Position numbers and translations under genes: made by a program. Positions 43,667 to 53,826 of a stretch of 64,000 bases of DNA are shown piece by piece. Position 1 is the first letter of the stretch; each line of letters starts with the position of its first letter. This DNA comes from Leptothoe sp034932105 (GTDB taxonomy: Bacteria > Cyanobacteriota > Cyanobacteriia > Phormidesmidales > Phormidesmidaceae), in the NCBI RefSeq assembly GCF_034932105.1, contig NZ_JAYGIG010000115.1, forward strand, positions 1 through 64,000, written 5' to 3'. Below the pieces are notes generated by a model, which was not told the DNA's origin, did not search any database, and worked only from the letters and a program-made list of their open reading frames with translations.

Positions 43667-46336
43667 CTATGCAACCTGCGCAAGCAATGTCTTAATTTGC
43701 TCCTGTTGTTGTTGATCGAGGGACTGAGGGAAAGTTAGCTCAAGGGCTATACGGTAGTCTGATAGCCGATTTTGGCTCCCTAATGCTGGTTCCGCATTGG
43801 GGCCATCGCTGTGGGTGCTAGATAGTTTTGGTAGCAGTTCAAGTCGTTCAACTTGAGCCATCAAATCATAGGAATGGACGCTATCAATTTGGGGGTAGAC
43901 CTGTAGATGCAGCAGGGGGGTATAGTCCTGTAGAGCGATGGCTGCGGTGCTGGCATCGCCCAATAGCTCTAGACGCATATCCCTTGATCCCAGCTCAGTG
44001 ATCATGGCCGCTTGCACGTAGCTGCCCCAACCTTTCCACCGGATATCGCTCATCACCTCTACCTGTTTGCGCATTTTAACGCTGTTGGCTGGACGTAGCT
44101 CTTGGAATGCCCGCTTTAGACTCAGCAAAATAAAGCTGAGGGACTCCCATGGATTGTCTGCATTCTGACGATCTTGGGAGTACCATTTACGCACATCCGA
44201 GAAAATGACCGTCGTCAGATTATCTTGCTGCATTTGGGTCATATTCACAAAGTTAATGGCTAACTTTGTCTGCAATGAATCTGTGGCACTGGCCCTGATG
44301 ATTTCCGCATCGAGTAAAGCGACAGCACCATAGTCGCCAAACAGCTCTATCTGTACACGATCAGAAATATTGGGCCATATATCCAGTAGAACCTGACATC
44401 CTGTCTCACTAATATCTACGGTTGTTCCTTCCCAAATTTGCCCATCGTCACTGTAAATTCTGGCAATTAACTCGCGGGGTAAACGGTGAGATTGTCTCAG
44501 TTGGGGTTGCTCAAAGGCCACTAGACAGGCAGTCAACACCAGCGCTAGGTTGAAGACGCACCACAGGGTATTAATCAGTACTGCCTGGGTATCTAGGGGG
44601 CTAAGAATTAACCAGATGGGCACAGTTAGTAAGGAGGCCGCCGTAATTGCCCCAAGGATAACGAGGTAGCGAACACTATCGATATCAAAACTACGTGACT
44701 CTACGGAGACTCCCTTGTCGGTCACGTTGAAGGATCCCAAATTGGGGTTGATTAACGCTAGCAGCGTTACGATGCCTGCCTGGAATGACATGGCAAATTC
44801 ATAAATCTCATTCCAGAAAGAAAATCTTACATGCTTATAGGCAATGTGGTTCGCGTGCATCGACAGCACAATATGGGGCAAGGCGTAAAACAGGGTTTCG
44901 ATGCCCAGACCTTTTACAGGGTTGATGCCAAATAGCAAAAATAGGTTGGGAGCGATGGCGTACATCAGCCGTGGAAATCCAAAAAAGAAGTGGGACGTGG
45001 CACTGAAATAGCAAAATCGTTGGGATAAGCGTAAATTGAGGCGGCGATTAAATAGGGGATTTTCAATTCGCAAAATCTGGGCCATTCCCCTTGCCCAGCG
45101 GACCTGTTGACCGACGTAGGAGGAAAATTTCTCAGGGGCTAAACCGGCTACCATAATTTTGTCGTAGTAGACGGTACGGTAGCCCAGGGAGTGCAGCCGT
45201 AAGGAGGTATGGCAGTCTTCCGTCACTGTTTCGGTCGCAATACCACCGATATCAAGTAGATACTTTCGCCGAATAACGGCGGCAGAACCGCAGAAAAAGG
45301 CAGCGTTCCAGAAGTCGTTTCCTTTTTGTAGAACCTTGTAGAACAGCTCGTTACCTACCGGGATCTGTCCTTTGGTCAAAAGATTGCGCTCAAAGGGATC
45401 CGGATTATAGAACCAGTGGGGTGTTTGGACTAAGGCTACTTGTTTGTCGAAGAAGAAACCGATCGTTTCTTGCAAAAAGCCCCTTACTGGAATGTGATCA
45501 CAATCTAGGATAAGTACTAGCTGGCCGTCGGTTTTGTTCAGGGCTGTGTTGATGTTTCCAGCCTTAGCATGATCGTTATTTTCTCGGGTGAGCATCGTAC
45601 ACCCTAGATCGACACACATGGTTTGGAGCTTTAGGCGACGCTCTTTGTATTTTTCAGCCCGGCCATCGTCCAATACGTAGATGGTCTTTTTATGGGCTGG
45701 ATAGTCGATATTCAAGGCTCCCAGTACCGTCTTGCGTACAATGTCTACATCCTCGTTATAGGTGGGGATGTAGATATCCACCGTTGGCCACTTCTCTTCG
45801 GGCCACTGGTCGAGGGGGATCGGTTTGCGATCGCGAATTCTCAAGGTCTGAAAATAGGAGAGCAGCAGGGTTGCGATCGCATACATCTCGGCTACAAACA
45901 ACAAAACCGAAAAGAAGCCATCTAGCCAAGAATCGAGGTTGAGGGTGTAGTTGGAACGATAGTACAAATAGCGCAGAGTGGTAATTGTACTCAGGGCAGC
46001 CAACAGCAAATGTAAGTATTCACTAACCCGCCGACTCGTTTGCCGATCCTCTAATCGCAGCAGTATTTGCCCGAAAAAGAGCAAAGCCAAGGCCACTAGG
46101 CCCTGCTGTAGGATGGTGGGCCGCGCCGTCATAATAGGCCAGGCAAACATGGTGAGACACGCTGCCAAAATCAATAGCTGTTGTTTAGTCAGCCAGTGTA
46201 AACTTTGGTCAAACCAGTTGGGGAGGGAGATGATTAACAGCTCAATCAGTAGGGGCCGCACTCTCTCAGCGAGGTAGGTTTCAACTAGCTGTTTAAATCC
46301 GTTGAATCGATGGGGGATAGACAGTCGTCCAGCCAT
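43667..46336 (-). CDS. bcsA: Cellulose synthase catalytic subunit (BcsA)
   Basis: Family-2 glycosyltransferase with membrane segments and a PilZ domain, 889 residues. The catalytic motifs are present: YIPTYNED, VLDDGR, LILDCDHIPVRGF (DxD), TVTEDCHTSLRLH (TED) and QQVRWARG (QxxRW), which closes the glucan channel. N-terminal hydrophobic segments and a C-terminal group (ITAASLLTVPIWLIL, VFNLALVLTACLVAF) surround it. The PilZ part (QSHRLPRELIARIYS, DISETGCQVLL) should bind c-di-GMP and gate the enzyme. It ends two bases before bcsB starts, so the two form an operon with bcsB first. Confidence 0.94.
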   Translation of the reverse strand: MAGRLSIPHRFNGFKQLVETYLAERVRPLLIELLIISLPNWFDQSLHWLTKQQLLILAACLTMFAWPIMTARPTILQQGLVALALLFFGQILLRLEDRQTSRRVSEYLHLLLAALSTITTLRYLYYRSNYTLNLDSWLDGFFSVLLFVAEMYAIATLLLSYFQTLRIRDRKPIPLDQWPEEKWPTVDIYIPTYNEDVDIVRKTVLGALNIDYPAHKKTIYVLDDGRAEKYKERRLKLQTMCVDLGCTMLTRENNDHAKAGNINTALNKTDGQLVLILDCDHIPVRGFLQETIGFFFDKQVALVQTPHWFYNPDPFERNLLTKGQIPVGNELFYKVLQKGNDFWNAAFFCGSAAVIRRKYLLDIGGIATETVTEDCHTSLRLHSLGYRTVYYDKIMVAGLAPEKFSSYVGQQVRWARGMAQILRIENPLFNRRLNLRLSQRFCYFSATSHFFFGFPRLMYAIAPNLFLLFGINPVKGLGIETLFYALPHIVLSMHANHIAYKHVRFSFWNEIYEFAMSFQAGIVTLLALINPNLGSFNVTDKGVSVESRSFDIDSVRYLVILGAITAASLLTVPIWLILSPLDTQAVLINTLWCVFNLALVLTACLVAFEQPQLRQSHRLPRELIARIYSDDGQIWEGTTVDISETGCQVLLDIWPNISDRVQIELFGDYGAVALLDAEIIRASATDSLQTKLAINFVNMTQMQQDNLTTVIFSDVRKWYSQDRQNADNPWESLSFILLSLKRAFQELRPANSVKMRKQVEVMSDIRWKGWGSYVQAAMITELGSRDMRLELLGDASTAAIALQDYTPLLHLQVYPQIDSVHSYDLMAQVERLELLPKLSSTHSDGPNAEPALGSQNRLSDYRIALELTFPQSLDQQQQEQIKTLLAQVA

Positions 46337-46338
46337 AG

Positions 46339-48729
46339 TTACAGTTCTCCTGGCGCAGATGAATCGGTCATAGAGCCAGGTGCTGGGCCCAGCGTTTCGC
46401 TTCGCTTCAAATAGGCTTGGATAACGCCGTAGAGTAACAATGACAGCACAATAATGCCGGGAATTAGGAGAAACCAGTTACCTTGAATCACCGTAATGGC
46501 TCTCTGAAACGTGCTTTCTTCTTGAACATCCCGTTGGGCCGAGCGTTGCAAAAACTCTAATTTATAGGCGTTGTCATCGTAGGGGGAGGGTGTTTCGGCA
46601 TTGGCACTGATCAAGGCGGTATCCCCTTGGAGTTGGAAGAATAAAGAATCCAACTCTAGTAAATCCCGCAGTTGCTTTAAGCCAGCTTCGCTTTGAGCCG
46701 TCAGCGTTAACAGCACCCGCGTGTTATTCCAGGGGGAAATCTGCTGCTGCAATACGCCCTCAGCATCGGGCAGGGTTTGCACCTGACTGTTGCCCCACTG
46801 ACGTGCCCCTTCCTTCAGATTAAAATCGGCGGCATCTAAGGCTTCAACTAACGGAAATTGAGATCGCAAACCAATAGCCACCAAATGTTGTGATTCCTGT
46901 ACCTCAGGGGGCAGTTGGCTGACGGGATAAACCGCAACCTGTACCGCTTCCGAACGACTCAAGCGGCCAAGACGCTCACTGAGTTCCATCATCACCGATA
47001 GCTCGGTCATGGAGGGTTTGTTCGGCATCACAATCGCCGTGCGGGATAAATCCTGCGGTGCGACAAAGGGATAACCTGCTTTGAGTAGATTCAGATCGGG
47101 CAGTTTTGCCACCTGCTGACGATTCAAATTGAAGCTACTGTCGCTATGGATAGTTCCCCAAAGCTGGTGATCGGTGACTCGACTACAAGAGCGGCGCTCC
47201 CGGGGGTCAAATCTCAGATAAACCTTCAGTCGAGATTGAGGGGTAATGTGCTGCTCTGGCAGCTCCACTTTTAATGTGGCTTTTCTCTTACCGTCAATTG
47301 AATCCAGACGGCGACCGGCCACAGTAATACCGTCCAGCTGAACTTCCACCAGAGATGTTAGGGGGTTGACCTGAGGACCGTAGGTATAGATCAGGTTCAT
47401 CACATTCCCTGGGAGGAAACGATCGTCTGGCAGGGATTTAAAGTCAAACTCAAACGGGGGAGCATGGGCACCTCGAATCACCACATCCTCAATCGGCTCA
47501 TTATTAAAGCCGGTTAAATCCCCAAGTTCAAAATCATCGGATAGGGGCATATACCGGGGCCAGTCGCGAATATCCGGTGAGCTGATGATTTCAACATCAT
47601 TCACCAGCACCACCTGTCCAGCCCCAATTTTACGATCCTGGGACTGGGTTAGGAACTGGACGGCCTTAGCTACAGCCGTTGGTCCATTTCCCGTTGCCAC
47701 TAAAACGGGGGACTGTTTATCCTCCAGAACGGTCCACATCAAAATACCGGTATCAGACGAAATCAATGTCTGTTTCGGATCTAACCAGCGCTTATTTTTT
47801 AAGGTGAGGGGCAGCTTTAAATTTGCCAGTATCGGCTGCTGTTCGGGAGTTCCCACCACCACCATGCGGTTGCCATTAGCTACCTCATCTAACTTTTCAA
47901 CTAGGGATGTCTCTAAAGGACGGAAGTCTGCAATTCGTCCTAGGGATGTCTGTAGCTTAGCAATGGCCGTTAACCAAGCCTGATCTTGAGTCGTCGGCAC
48001 AACATAATCGATATGATTGGTCTCTAAACTGAGAACATCAATCAGGGGATAGGGATAACTATTGAAATCTAGCTGAAAAGGTTCCGCGTCGTAATTGAAT
48101 ACAAGTTTGGAATCCGGTAGTATTTCCGTCCAAAGTGACGGATCAAAGGGATCCTGGGTACAGGTGGGGGAGTTGTTTTGTAAACCAGCAATAATTAGCT
48201 CGTTATAGTCTTTTAGGATACGGGTTGGGATGTCAAAGACAATCGTGCCGGTATCGCCCTGTTTAAGATTAAGGGGCACACTACCCACATTGTTTTCATT
48301 CACAATCACATTGAGATTGGAGCGGGTGGCATAGAGTGCGCCAGAATGGCGATAACGCAACAGAATCTTGACCGATTTAACTGACCAGTTGCGGGGCCGG
48401 GTAAACCGGAGGCGAGACTCATTGTAAATACCTTCTAGCCGCAGCCGTGTTCCTACTACTGGACTGCGGTTAAATTCCAAAATGTATTGGCTACCATCTT
48501 CCTGCTGCAGTTCGGCTGCTTGGGCATCCTGGAGCAGATCTCGCCCGTCGGTCGCCCCATCTTCGTCTCGGACACGGCGATCGCCAGCAGTTCCTGTTTC
48601 TGACCCATTATCTGCTGCCCCTGGAGATGAGGTGACCTGTGCCAAACTGGGACTGAATGTTGTCACAGATAGGAGAACAGCTAAGAATAGCGCGATAAAT
48701 ATGCGTTTCCTGAATATCCTTAAAAACAC
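46339..48729 (-). CDS. bcsB: Cellulose synthase periplasmic subunit BcsB
   Basis: A signal peptide (IFIALFLAVLLSVTTFSPSLA) leads into a long beta-rich periplasmic protein of 796 residues, then one membrane anchor near the end (FLLIPGIIVLSLLLYGVIQAYL). Family features include FTRPRNWSVKSVKILLRYRHSGAL, SLPDDRFLPGNVMNLIYTYGP, TAIVMPNKPSMTELSVMMELSERLG and the Cys pair region. BcsB guides the nascent glucan through the periplasm and is needed for BcsA activity. bcsA follows immediately on the same strand. No bcsC or bcsZ is visible. Confidence 0.9.
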   Translation of the reverse strand: MFLRIFRKRIFIALFLAVLLSVTTFSPSLAQVTSSPGAADNGSETGTAGDRRVRDEDGATDGRDLLQDAQAAELQQEDGSQYILEFNRSPVVGTRLRLEGIYNESRLRFTRPRNWSVKSVKILLRYRHSGALYATRSNLNVIVNENNVGSVPLNLKQGDTGTIVFDIPTRILKDYNELIIAGLQNNSPTCTQDPFDPSLWTEILPDSKLVFNYDAEPFQLDFNSYPYPLIDVLSLETNHIDYVVPTTQDQAWLTAIAKLQTSLGRIADFRPLETSLVEKLDEVANGNRMVVVGTPEQQPILANLKLPLTLKNKRWLDPKQTLISSDTGILMWTVLEDKQSPVLVATGNGPTAVAKAVQFLTQSQDRKIGAGQVVLVNDVEIISSPDIRDWPRYMPLSDDFELGDLTGFNNEPIEDVVIRGAHAPPFEFDFKSLPDDRFLPGNVMNLIYTYGPQVNPLTSLVEVQLDGITVAGRRLDSIDGKRKATLKVELPEQHITPQSRLKVYLRFDPRERRSCSRVTDHQLWGTIHSDSSFNLNRQQVAKLPDLNLLKAGYPFVAPQDLSRTAIVMPNKPSMTELSVMMELSERLGRLSRSEAVQVAVYPVSQLPPEVQESQHLVAIGLRSQFPLVEALDAADFNLKEGARQWGNSQVQTLPDAEGVLQQQISPWNNTRVLLTLTAQSEAGLKQLRDLLELDSLFFQLQGDTALISANAETPSPYDDNAYKLEFLQRSAQRDVQEESTFQRAITVIQGNWFLLIPGIIVLSLLLYGVIQAYLKRSETLGPAPGSMTDSSAPGEL

Positions 48730-49750
48730 TGATGTAAGTACTCCCCCCAGATAGATACCTAGGTCAAAATAATAAAATTATTGGCACTTGTGCCATTTCA
48801 GACATATACAAACCCTGACGAACCCTAAGTGGGTGCTCAGTCAAGTGTTAACCGGTTGACGAACCCTTTGCAAGGGTTCACCCCATAGCTTGTTGAATAC
48901 TCCATAATTTAGTCTTCACCCTAATCCACGTGTAGAGGCTAATGTTATTTTTAAGGAATAATGCATTTGTTGCTTTTATACAGCTCCCAACTTCAAATAT
49001 CAGGGGTAATCGACATCATCCGGTAAAGTTAGCTCAAGTTAAAATTTAAATATGGAATGTTTATGTAGATGTTTAGGTAGTTATACAAGAATCTATCTGT
49101 TCAACTGTCGATTAACTATAGCTGAACCTATAGCTTGTAAATTTACCTATGAAGGAAACATTAAAAACACTCGATTTTCTATGTGTTTTTAGTGAAAGTT
49201 ATGGATATAAGAATTTAGGTACACCCTCTATTGCCAAAATCACTGATAGATTGAAAAGCAACTTTACCTTATTTTCGATAAGTGTAGAGGGCCCGTCATA
49301 GGGTTCACCTCTCAATCTCGGCCAAGTCGGCTAAGATTAGAATTCTTCCGGTTAGTATACAAGACTTGTCGTAATCGATTTCTATGGTGTTATGGCAAGG
49401 GGCGGATGTGTTGGTCGATTGCGAGTCAGGTTAGCTATCGTAATTTAAGGTTTTCAGGGATATTTTTTATCCTAACCAATCTGACAGATACAAGAATTCA
49501 GATGCAACAACTATACTGCTGTTGCTAATTTAGAGAATGAACTAATCTAAAAGCATGGCTCTAGGTTAAGACCGGCAACGGAAATCATACAGAGAATCCG
49601 CAACACTTTTATATTTAAGTTCTAAGACAAGAAAATCTCAGACAAGAAGCTCTAAGACAAAAGACATCCCCAAGGAAGCGGCAGCTGGGGCATCCCTAGT
49701 CCCCTGACGATAGTTCCCTTAGTTTATATAAACTCTTTATTTTACTGACT
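48730..49750. other. 1-kb AT-rich intergenic region upstream of bcsB
   Basis: No gene seen. GAACCCTT/AAGGGTTC (48861-48879) is a perfect 8-bp hairpin, preceded by a partial direct repeat of GACGAACCCT at 48818. CTAAGACAAGA-type units recur three times at 49619-49665. No c-di-GMP riboswitch was recognised. The length suggests complex control of the cellulose operon (inference). Confidence 0.5.
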
Positions 49751-50503
49751 ATGTCTACAAGTTCAATGACGCAACGTCGTCCCCGTCGTTTAAATTTTTG
49801 GCTTCTGATGGGTTTAGGTAGCCTGTTGGGTAGCTGCGGTTTTTCCATTGAAACCCCTAATAATCCCATTTTAATCAACCGATTACCCGTAGCTGCCATG
49901 GACTTTACCGTAGAGCCGGGTCCCAATCAATATACCTACGAGCTTGATGGCACAGCCAATTTCCCAAATCAAACGGAACTTAATGTGTTGGCCATGCGTC
50001 AGCTTGCCCCCACTGATGAAAGTGTGGAGCTGAAGCCGACTTACTCGGTGTTGGATTATCAAGTCGTTAGGGTACAGAATGGTCGCTGGCAAGGGGAGCT
50101 CACGTTTAAGCAACTGGCAGCAGATGGGACGAGAAAAGAAGCTTGGCAACTGGATCAGTCAGAGTTAAATCTGCAGGTGGAACCCCTCGATACGGTTGTT
50201 GTTATGGCTACCTATACCCCCTTGGATCAGCTCACAACGTTAGAGCGCATTCTTGCCCAACAGGGGCTTCAGGTTTCTTCAGATCTGTTGCAAACAACGT
50301 TTGAGGGGCGGCGTTATCTCGAAATGAAAAAGGTTTTGGATATGCCCGTGGAGAATGAGGTAAGCATGCGACCTAGACCCTATAACGATGGTTGGGGCAC
50401 TCGTCACATCCTGATTGATGAACCCCCTATGCCCTATCAGGTGGATTTTCCTGAAGAACGACAAACAAATCGCCCTGCCGAGCCTGAAGAGTTTTTGTAT
50501 TGA
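49751..50503 (+). CDS. Putative lipoprotein of unknown function
   Basis: 250 residues. A short basic N-terminus and LLMGLGSLLGSC give a probable lipobox with Cys near residue 29. The rest is polar and beta-like (FTVEPGPNQYTYELDGTANFPNQTELNVLAMRQL) with an acidic, Pro-rich C-terminus. No domain is recognised. It is divergent from the cellulose operon across 1 kb, and an envelope-associated role is a guess. Confidence 0.75.
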   Translation: MSTSSMTQRRPRRLNFWLLMGLGSLLGSCGFSIETPNNPILINRLPVAAMDFTVEPGPNQYTYELDGTANFPNQTELNVLAMRQLAPTDESVELKPTYSVLDYQVVRVQNGRWQGELTFKQLAADGTRKEAWQLDQSELNLQVEPLDTVVVMATYTPLDQLTTLERILAQQGLQVSSDLLQTTFEGRRYLEMKKVLDMPVENEVSMRPRPYNDGWGTRHILIDEPPMPYQVDFPEERQTNRPAEPEEFLY

Positions 50504-50543
50504 GTTTCAGTCGATCTCGGGATGGATGTTTAGTCATAGATCG

Positions 50544-50585
50544 CCGAGCGCGCCCCAACCAAAATTTTGGTTGGGGCGCGCTCGG
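50544..50585. terminator. Perfect 42-bp palindrome between convergent genes
   Basis: CCGAGCGCGCCCCAACCAAAA is directly followed by its exact reverse complement. It lies between two convergent genes, where it can fold on either strand's transcript and act as a bidirectional terminator. The T-run sits inside the palindrome rather than after it. Confidence 0.7.
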
Positions 50586-50618
50586 TGGTTGGACTATGTT
50601 GAGTAACGTTTTGCTTCC

Positions 50619-51602
50619 CTAGGCCAGCATGGCCACGTCTAGGTTAGCGGTGTCGATTTCAGCCCCCGTGAGATCCGCGTCTATGAGGTTGGCTCCCCAT
50701 AGATTAGCCCCAGATAGACAGGCGTCTCGCAAATCACATCCCTGCAAATTGGCACCCCATAAATCAGTGCCTGTGAAATTGACCCCTACGAGGTTTGCTC
50801 CGCTGAGATCAATGCCGGTTAATACCAGGTTGCTTAAATCTGCCGCCCACAGGGATTGGTTAGGGCCTAGGCAGTAGACACCGGCCCACTCCCAGTCAAA
50901 GTCTTCAGGCCATTGGGTTGTGGGGTCGCATACGGCCCCAGACAGATAACTTTTCACGAGATCTGTCTGACTCAAATCAACGCCGAATAGGATAGCTTTT
51001 GTTAAATTAGCTCGGGTTAAGTCGGTTCCCTTGAACTTTGCCCGCTGCAGACTGGCATAGGAAAGATTACTTGAGGATAGATTTGCATTTCTGAGATTGG
51101 CTTCGGTTAACTGGGCGCCGACTAGCCAGGCTCCTAGCAAATTTGTGTCGATCAGTTGAGCTCCGGCTAAATCACTATGGCTCAGATCAACGCCACCTAG
51201 GTCATGCTGACTGAGGTTGCAGTCGATTAAGGTAGCCTTGGGACCTACATAGTGGATGCCAGCTTTGAGGGGCTCAAAATCTTTGGGAAATTCGGTTTGA
51301 TGGTTTGCGATCGCATCTTGGAAATTGGCATCCTCAACTTGGGCGTCCTTAAGGCAGGCACCCCGTAAATCAACCTTCTGCAAGTTTGTCCGCCGCAAAT
51401 TTGCCCGTTGCAAATCAGCTCCCCCCAGGTTGCTTTCACTGAAGTCCACGTCTGCCAAATGGGCATCCGCTAAATTACAGCCCCATAGGTCAATCCCCGT
51501 TAGAACATACTGGGACATGCGAATAGCTGGCATGTGGCAATAGCTAAAATCTCGTTGTCCCTTGGAATAGGCAGCAATCACCTGGGAGGATAAATCGGCC
51601 AT
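50619..51602 (-). CDS. Pentapeptide-repeat protein
   Basis: About 50 pentapeptide units of the A(D/N)LXX type fill 327 residues, as in ADLQRANLRRTNLQKVDLRG and LTGIDLSGANLVGVNFTGTDL. They fold as a right-handed quadrilateral beta-helix. Two breaks with FPKDFEPLKAGIHYVGPKA and WPEDFDWEWAGVYCLGPN give a duplicated architecture of two helices with similar loop inserts. There is no signal peptide, so it is cytosolic. Cellular role unknown, as for most cyanobacterial members. Confidence 0.92.
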   Translation of the reverse strand: MADLSSQVIAAYSKGQRDFSYCHMPAIRMSQYVLTGIDLWGCNLADAHLADVDFSESNLGGADLQRANLRRTNLQKVDLRGACLKDAQVEDANFQDAIANHQTEFPKDFEPLKAGIHYVGPKATLIDCNLSQHDLGGVDLSHSDLAGAQLIDTNLLGAWLVGAQLTEANLRNANLSSSNLSYASLQRAKFKGTDLTRANLTKAILFGVDLSQTDLVKSYLSGAVCDPTTQWPEDFDWEWAGVYCLGPNQSLWAADLSNLVLTGIDLSGANLVGVNFTGTDLWGANLQGCDLRDACLSGANLWGANLIDADLTGAEIDTANLDVAMLA

Positions 51603-51677
51603 ACGTCATTAATTAGGTATAAAAAGACAAATATTAAAATTACTAGGTTATCCCCATTAGATTGAGGTGAAAGTTTA

Positions 51678-52472
51678 CTATCGCAGGTGTTTGGGGGGAA
51701 CGTACCAGAGGGAATAATGGGCCTGACTATTCTGAGTCACAATAACATCTCTATGCTGACGCAGGAGACGACGTGCCCATCCGGTTGCCCGTGATTGATC
51801 TGCCGTACTGCGCCATAGGCAGTAATACTTATTTTGATAACGAACGCCAAACACCATGGCATCACCCGTATCTAGATGGGTTGGATCAACCTGGTCTAAA
51901 AATTTAAGGATGGGGATATCCACGGGAGGAGCATCCGCATCTAACTCCATGAGCTTCTCCAAGGCAACGGGGTTCAACTCTAAACCATCAACGCTGCTAT
52001 TTTGGGTATACCCCTTAAAATGTACCACCGTATGACCAGGAGCCAGCTTTGTGGCCAGTAAACTCTGGCCATTCAAGGTCATCGCACTACCCACGCCCAT
52101 GGACGGCGTTACCTGTTCATCAAAGCTGACATTAGTCGTAGTCTGCTCCGTCTGAATGGGTAACTCCTTGGCTGGTGTCTCGAAAGGCACTGGTGTAGAA
52201 GCTAGGAGCCGCTGTCGCCGATAGATTCGTCGCAGGATGTCTGCGGTGAGCATTCCCGTCCCAACGCTGCCGATAATCGCAATGCCAATGTAACGAATAA
52301 TGGGTTTAGCCGAATTATCCAATGGGCTGACTAAGTCGCCTCGCAATTGACTAGGAGATACCCAGGTGGGTACTGAGTTCGCCATGGATAGGGGTAACGT
52401 GATCACGGCAAACGCTAATCCCGATGACACCAGCGATGGCAAGAATATACTGCGGAAGGGAGATGAGCCCAT
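51678..52472 (-). CDS. Membrane-anchored hypothetical protein
   Basis: A hydrophobic N-terminus (SLVSSGLAFAVITLPL, possible signal) and a second hydrophobic segment at about 58-78 (YIGIAIIGSVGTGMLTADIL) are followed by basic RRIYRRQR. The C-terminal ~150 residues are soluble, with PGHTVVHFKGYTQNSSVDGL and YCLWRSTADQSRATGWARRLLRQHRDVIV. No domain is recognised. One or two membrane spans with a cytosolic tail are likely. Confidence 0.75.
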   Translation of the reverse strand: MGSSPFRSIFLPSLVSSGLAFAVITLPLSMANSVPTWVSPSQLRGDLVSPLDNSAKPIIRYIGIAIIGSVGTGMLTADILRRIYRRQRLLASTPVPFETPAKELPIQTEQTTTNVSFDEQVTPSMGVGSAMTLNGQSLLATKLAPGHTVVHFKGYTQNSSVDGLELNPVALEKLMELDADAPPVDIPILKFLDQVDPTHLDTGDAMVFGVRYQNKYYCLWRSTADQSRATGWARRLLRQHRDVIVTQNSQAHYSLWYVPPKHLR

Positions 52473-52953
52473 GGAATTTAATCTGTAATCGGTGAATAAT
52501 AACGTAAGGTTGAGTTACCGTCTCTATGCTCTCCTTAAACAATCCATCCAAAACTTTCAACGTCAGGAGGCAGTTTAAGAAAGCCGTAAAGCAATCTATA
52601 CTATGTCAATCATCCTAAACGGTTGATGAACTTAGGCGGTACAAACAAAATTTTCAGGGTTGCAATCCGAATTATTAAGCTTATCCATAACTAGAACTAA
52701 TTTTTTAGAGAATATCAAATAAACAAAATCTATAACCATAGACTGAATGTCCTGGTGTGCGTCCATAGTCATAAGACAGTTATAACGGTTGTATGCTTTT
52801 AGGCTATCTCTCAACTGTAACCCGTAGCTTTCTTACGGAAAGTTGACTGTGCTGGGCGTAAATAAGGTTTATTCTTACTTCGCATTAGGTTCTAAATACT
52901 TCTAAATTCTGATTTTTTTAAATAACTTTTTTATTGTCGGCAGTGTATGGCCT
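52473..52953. other. 480-bp AT-rich intergenic region
   Basis: Divergent promoters of the flanking genes are expected here. No gene, hairpin or repeat of note was seen. Confidence 0.45.
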
Positions 52954-53703
52954 ATGAAACTTAATTTTCTGCTAACCCTGTTGATTTTAGCGGGTGCCAT
53001 TGCACCGTTACTGCTGCGATTGCCGCAGGTTAACAAGGCATTATCAAAATCCCTTGATCCCGCCGAGGTTAGCCAGCGGGGTGATTCCCTGGATGCCATG
53101 ACTGATCCACAGCAGCCAAACTACACCTGTGTTAGCTGCGATCTACGGGGTAAGGACTTTAGTAATCAAGATTTGAGCCGAGCCAACTTTTTTGGCTCTG
53201 ACCTGCGGGGGGCTAACTTTAGCAATAGTCTGTTAATTAACAGCGTATTTCGCGAATCCAAGTTGGATGAAGCGGACTTGAGCCATGCCAATCTGCGCGG
53301 TGCTGACTTAGAGGAGGCCAGCCTGGTCAGGGCTAACCTACGCAACGCCAAGATCCTCCAGGGCACTCTAGAATATACTAATCTTGAGCAGGCTGACCTC
53401 ACCAACGCTGAACTGCGTGACGCCAATCTTTGCTCCGCTCGATTGGTCAATAGCACCTTTAAAAGTGCCAGCCTCTATGGCACTATCCTTCGAGCCGCAG
53501 ATATGACCGGGGCAGATTTTACCCAGGCCTACATGCGCTATGCCGATATGTACAACGCGGAGACTAAGGGCACCCGATTCGACCAAGCCGACATGGCCTT
53601 TGTGACCTATCCCGATGGGTCAACGGCTCATGAAGGCTATATCAATTCTGTTAATCAGGTAACTGACTGCAATATTGATGATGAATCCAGTAGCTCAGAA
53701 TAA
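52954..53703 (+). CDS. Exported pentapeptide-repeat protein
   Basis: A hydrophobic N-terminus (FLLTLLILAGAIAPLLLRL, residues 4-22) is a signal or anchor. About 25 pentapeptide units follow (SNQDLSRANFFGSDLRGANFSNS to MRYADMYNAETKGTRFDQADM), preceded by a conserved CVSCDLRG Cys pair. The acidic, Ser-rich tail ends EDESSSSE-like. It is probably periplasmic or in the thylakoid lumen, where several cyanobacterial pentapeptide proteins act. Role unknown. A strong terminator follows the stop codon directly. Confidence 0.9.
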   Translation: MKLNFLLTLLILAGAIAPLLLRLPQVNKALSKSLDPAEVSQRGDSLDAMTDPQQPNYTCVSCDLRGKDFSNQDLSRANFFGSDLRGANFSNSLLINSVFRESKLDEADLSHANLRGADLEEASLVRANLRNAKILQGTLEYTNLEQADLTNAELRDANLCSARLVNSTFKSASLYGTILRAADMTGADFTQAYMRYADMYNAETKGTRFDQADMAFVTYPDGSTAHEGYINSVNQVTDCNIDDESSSSE

Positions 53704-53731
53704 AGGACTGTCGCGGTGACGACAGTCCTTT
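53702..53731 (+). terminator. Rho-independent terminator
   Basis: Perfect 12-bp stem AAAGGACTGTCG / CGACAGTCCTTT with a 6-nt loop, overlapping the stop codon of the upstream pentapeptide gene. It may also terminate ndhH transcripts from the other side. Confidence 0.85.
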
Positions 53732-53753
53732 AAGTGTTTCCTCTAACCCTGGG

Positions 53754-53809
53754 CTAATGGGATCCTAGGCTAATGAGCCCTAAGCTAATGAGCCCTAAGC
53801 TAATGAGCC
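53754..53809. repeat. 15-bp tandem repeat between convergent genes
   Basis: CTAATGAGCCCTAAG-type units start at 53754, 53770, 53785 and 53800 (periods 16, 15, 15). They lie just before the ndhH stop. Confidence 0.85.
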
Positions 53810-53826
53810 AGTGTTTGTGGCCCAAC

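Noticed and set aside
48730..49750. c-di-GMP riboswitch upstream of bcsB
   Set aside because: I looked for GEMM-type conserved blocks and did not see them. Hairpins present are short.
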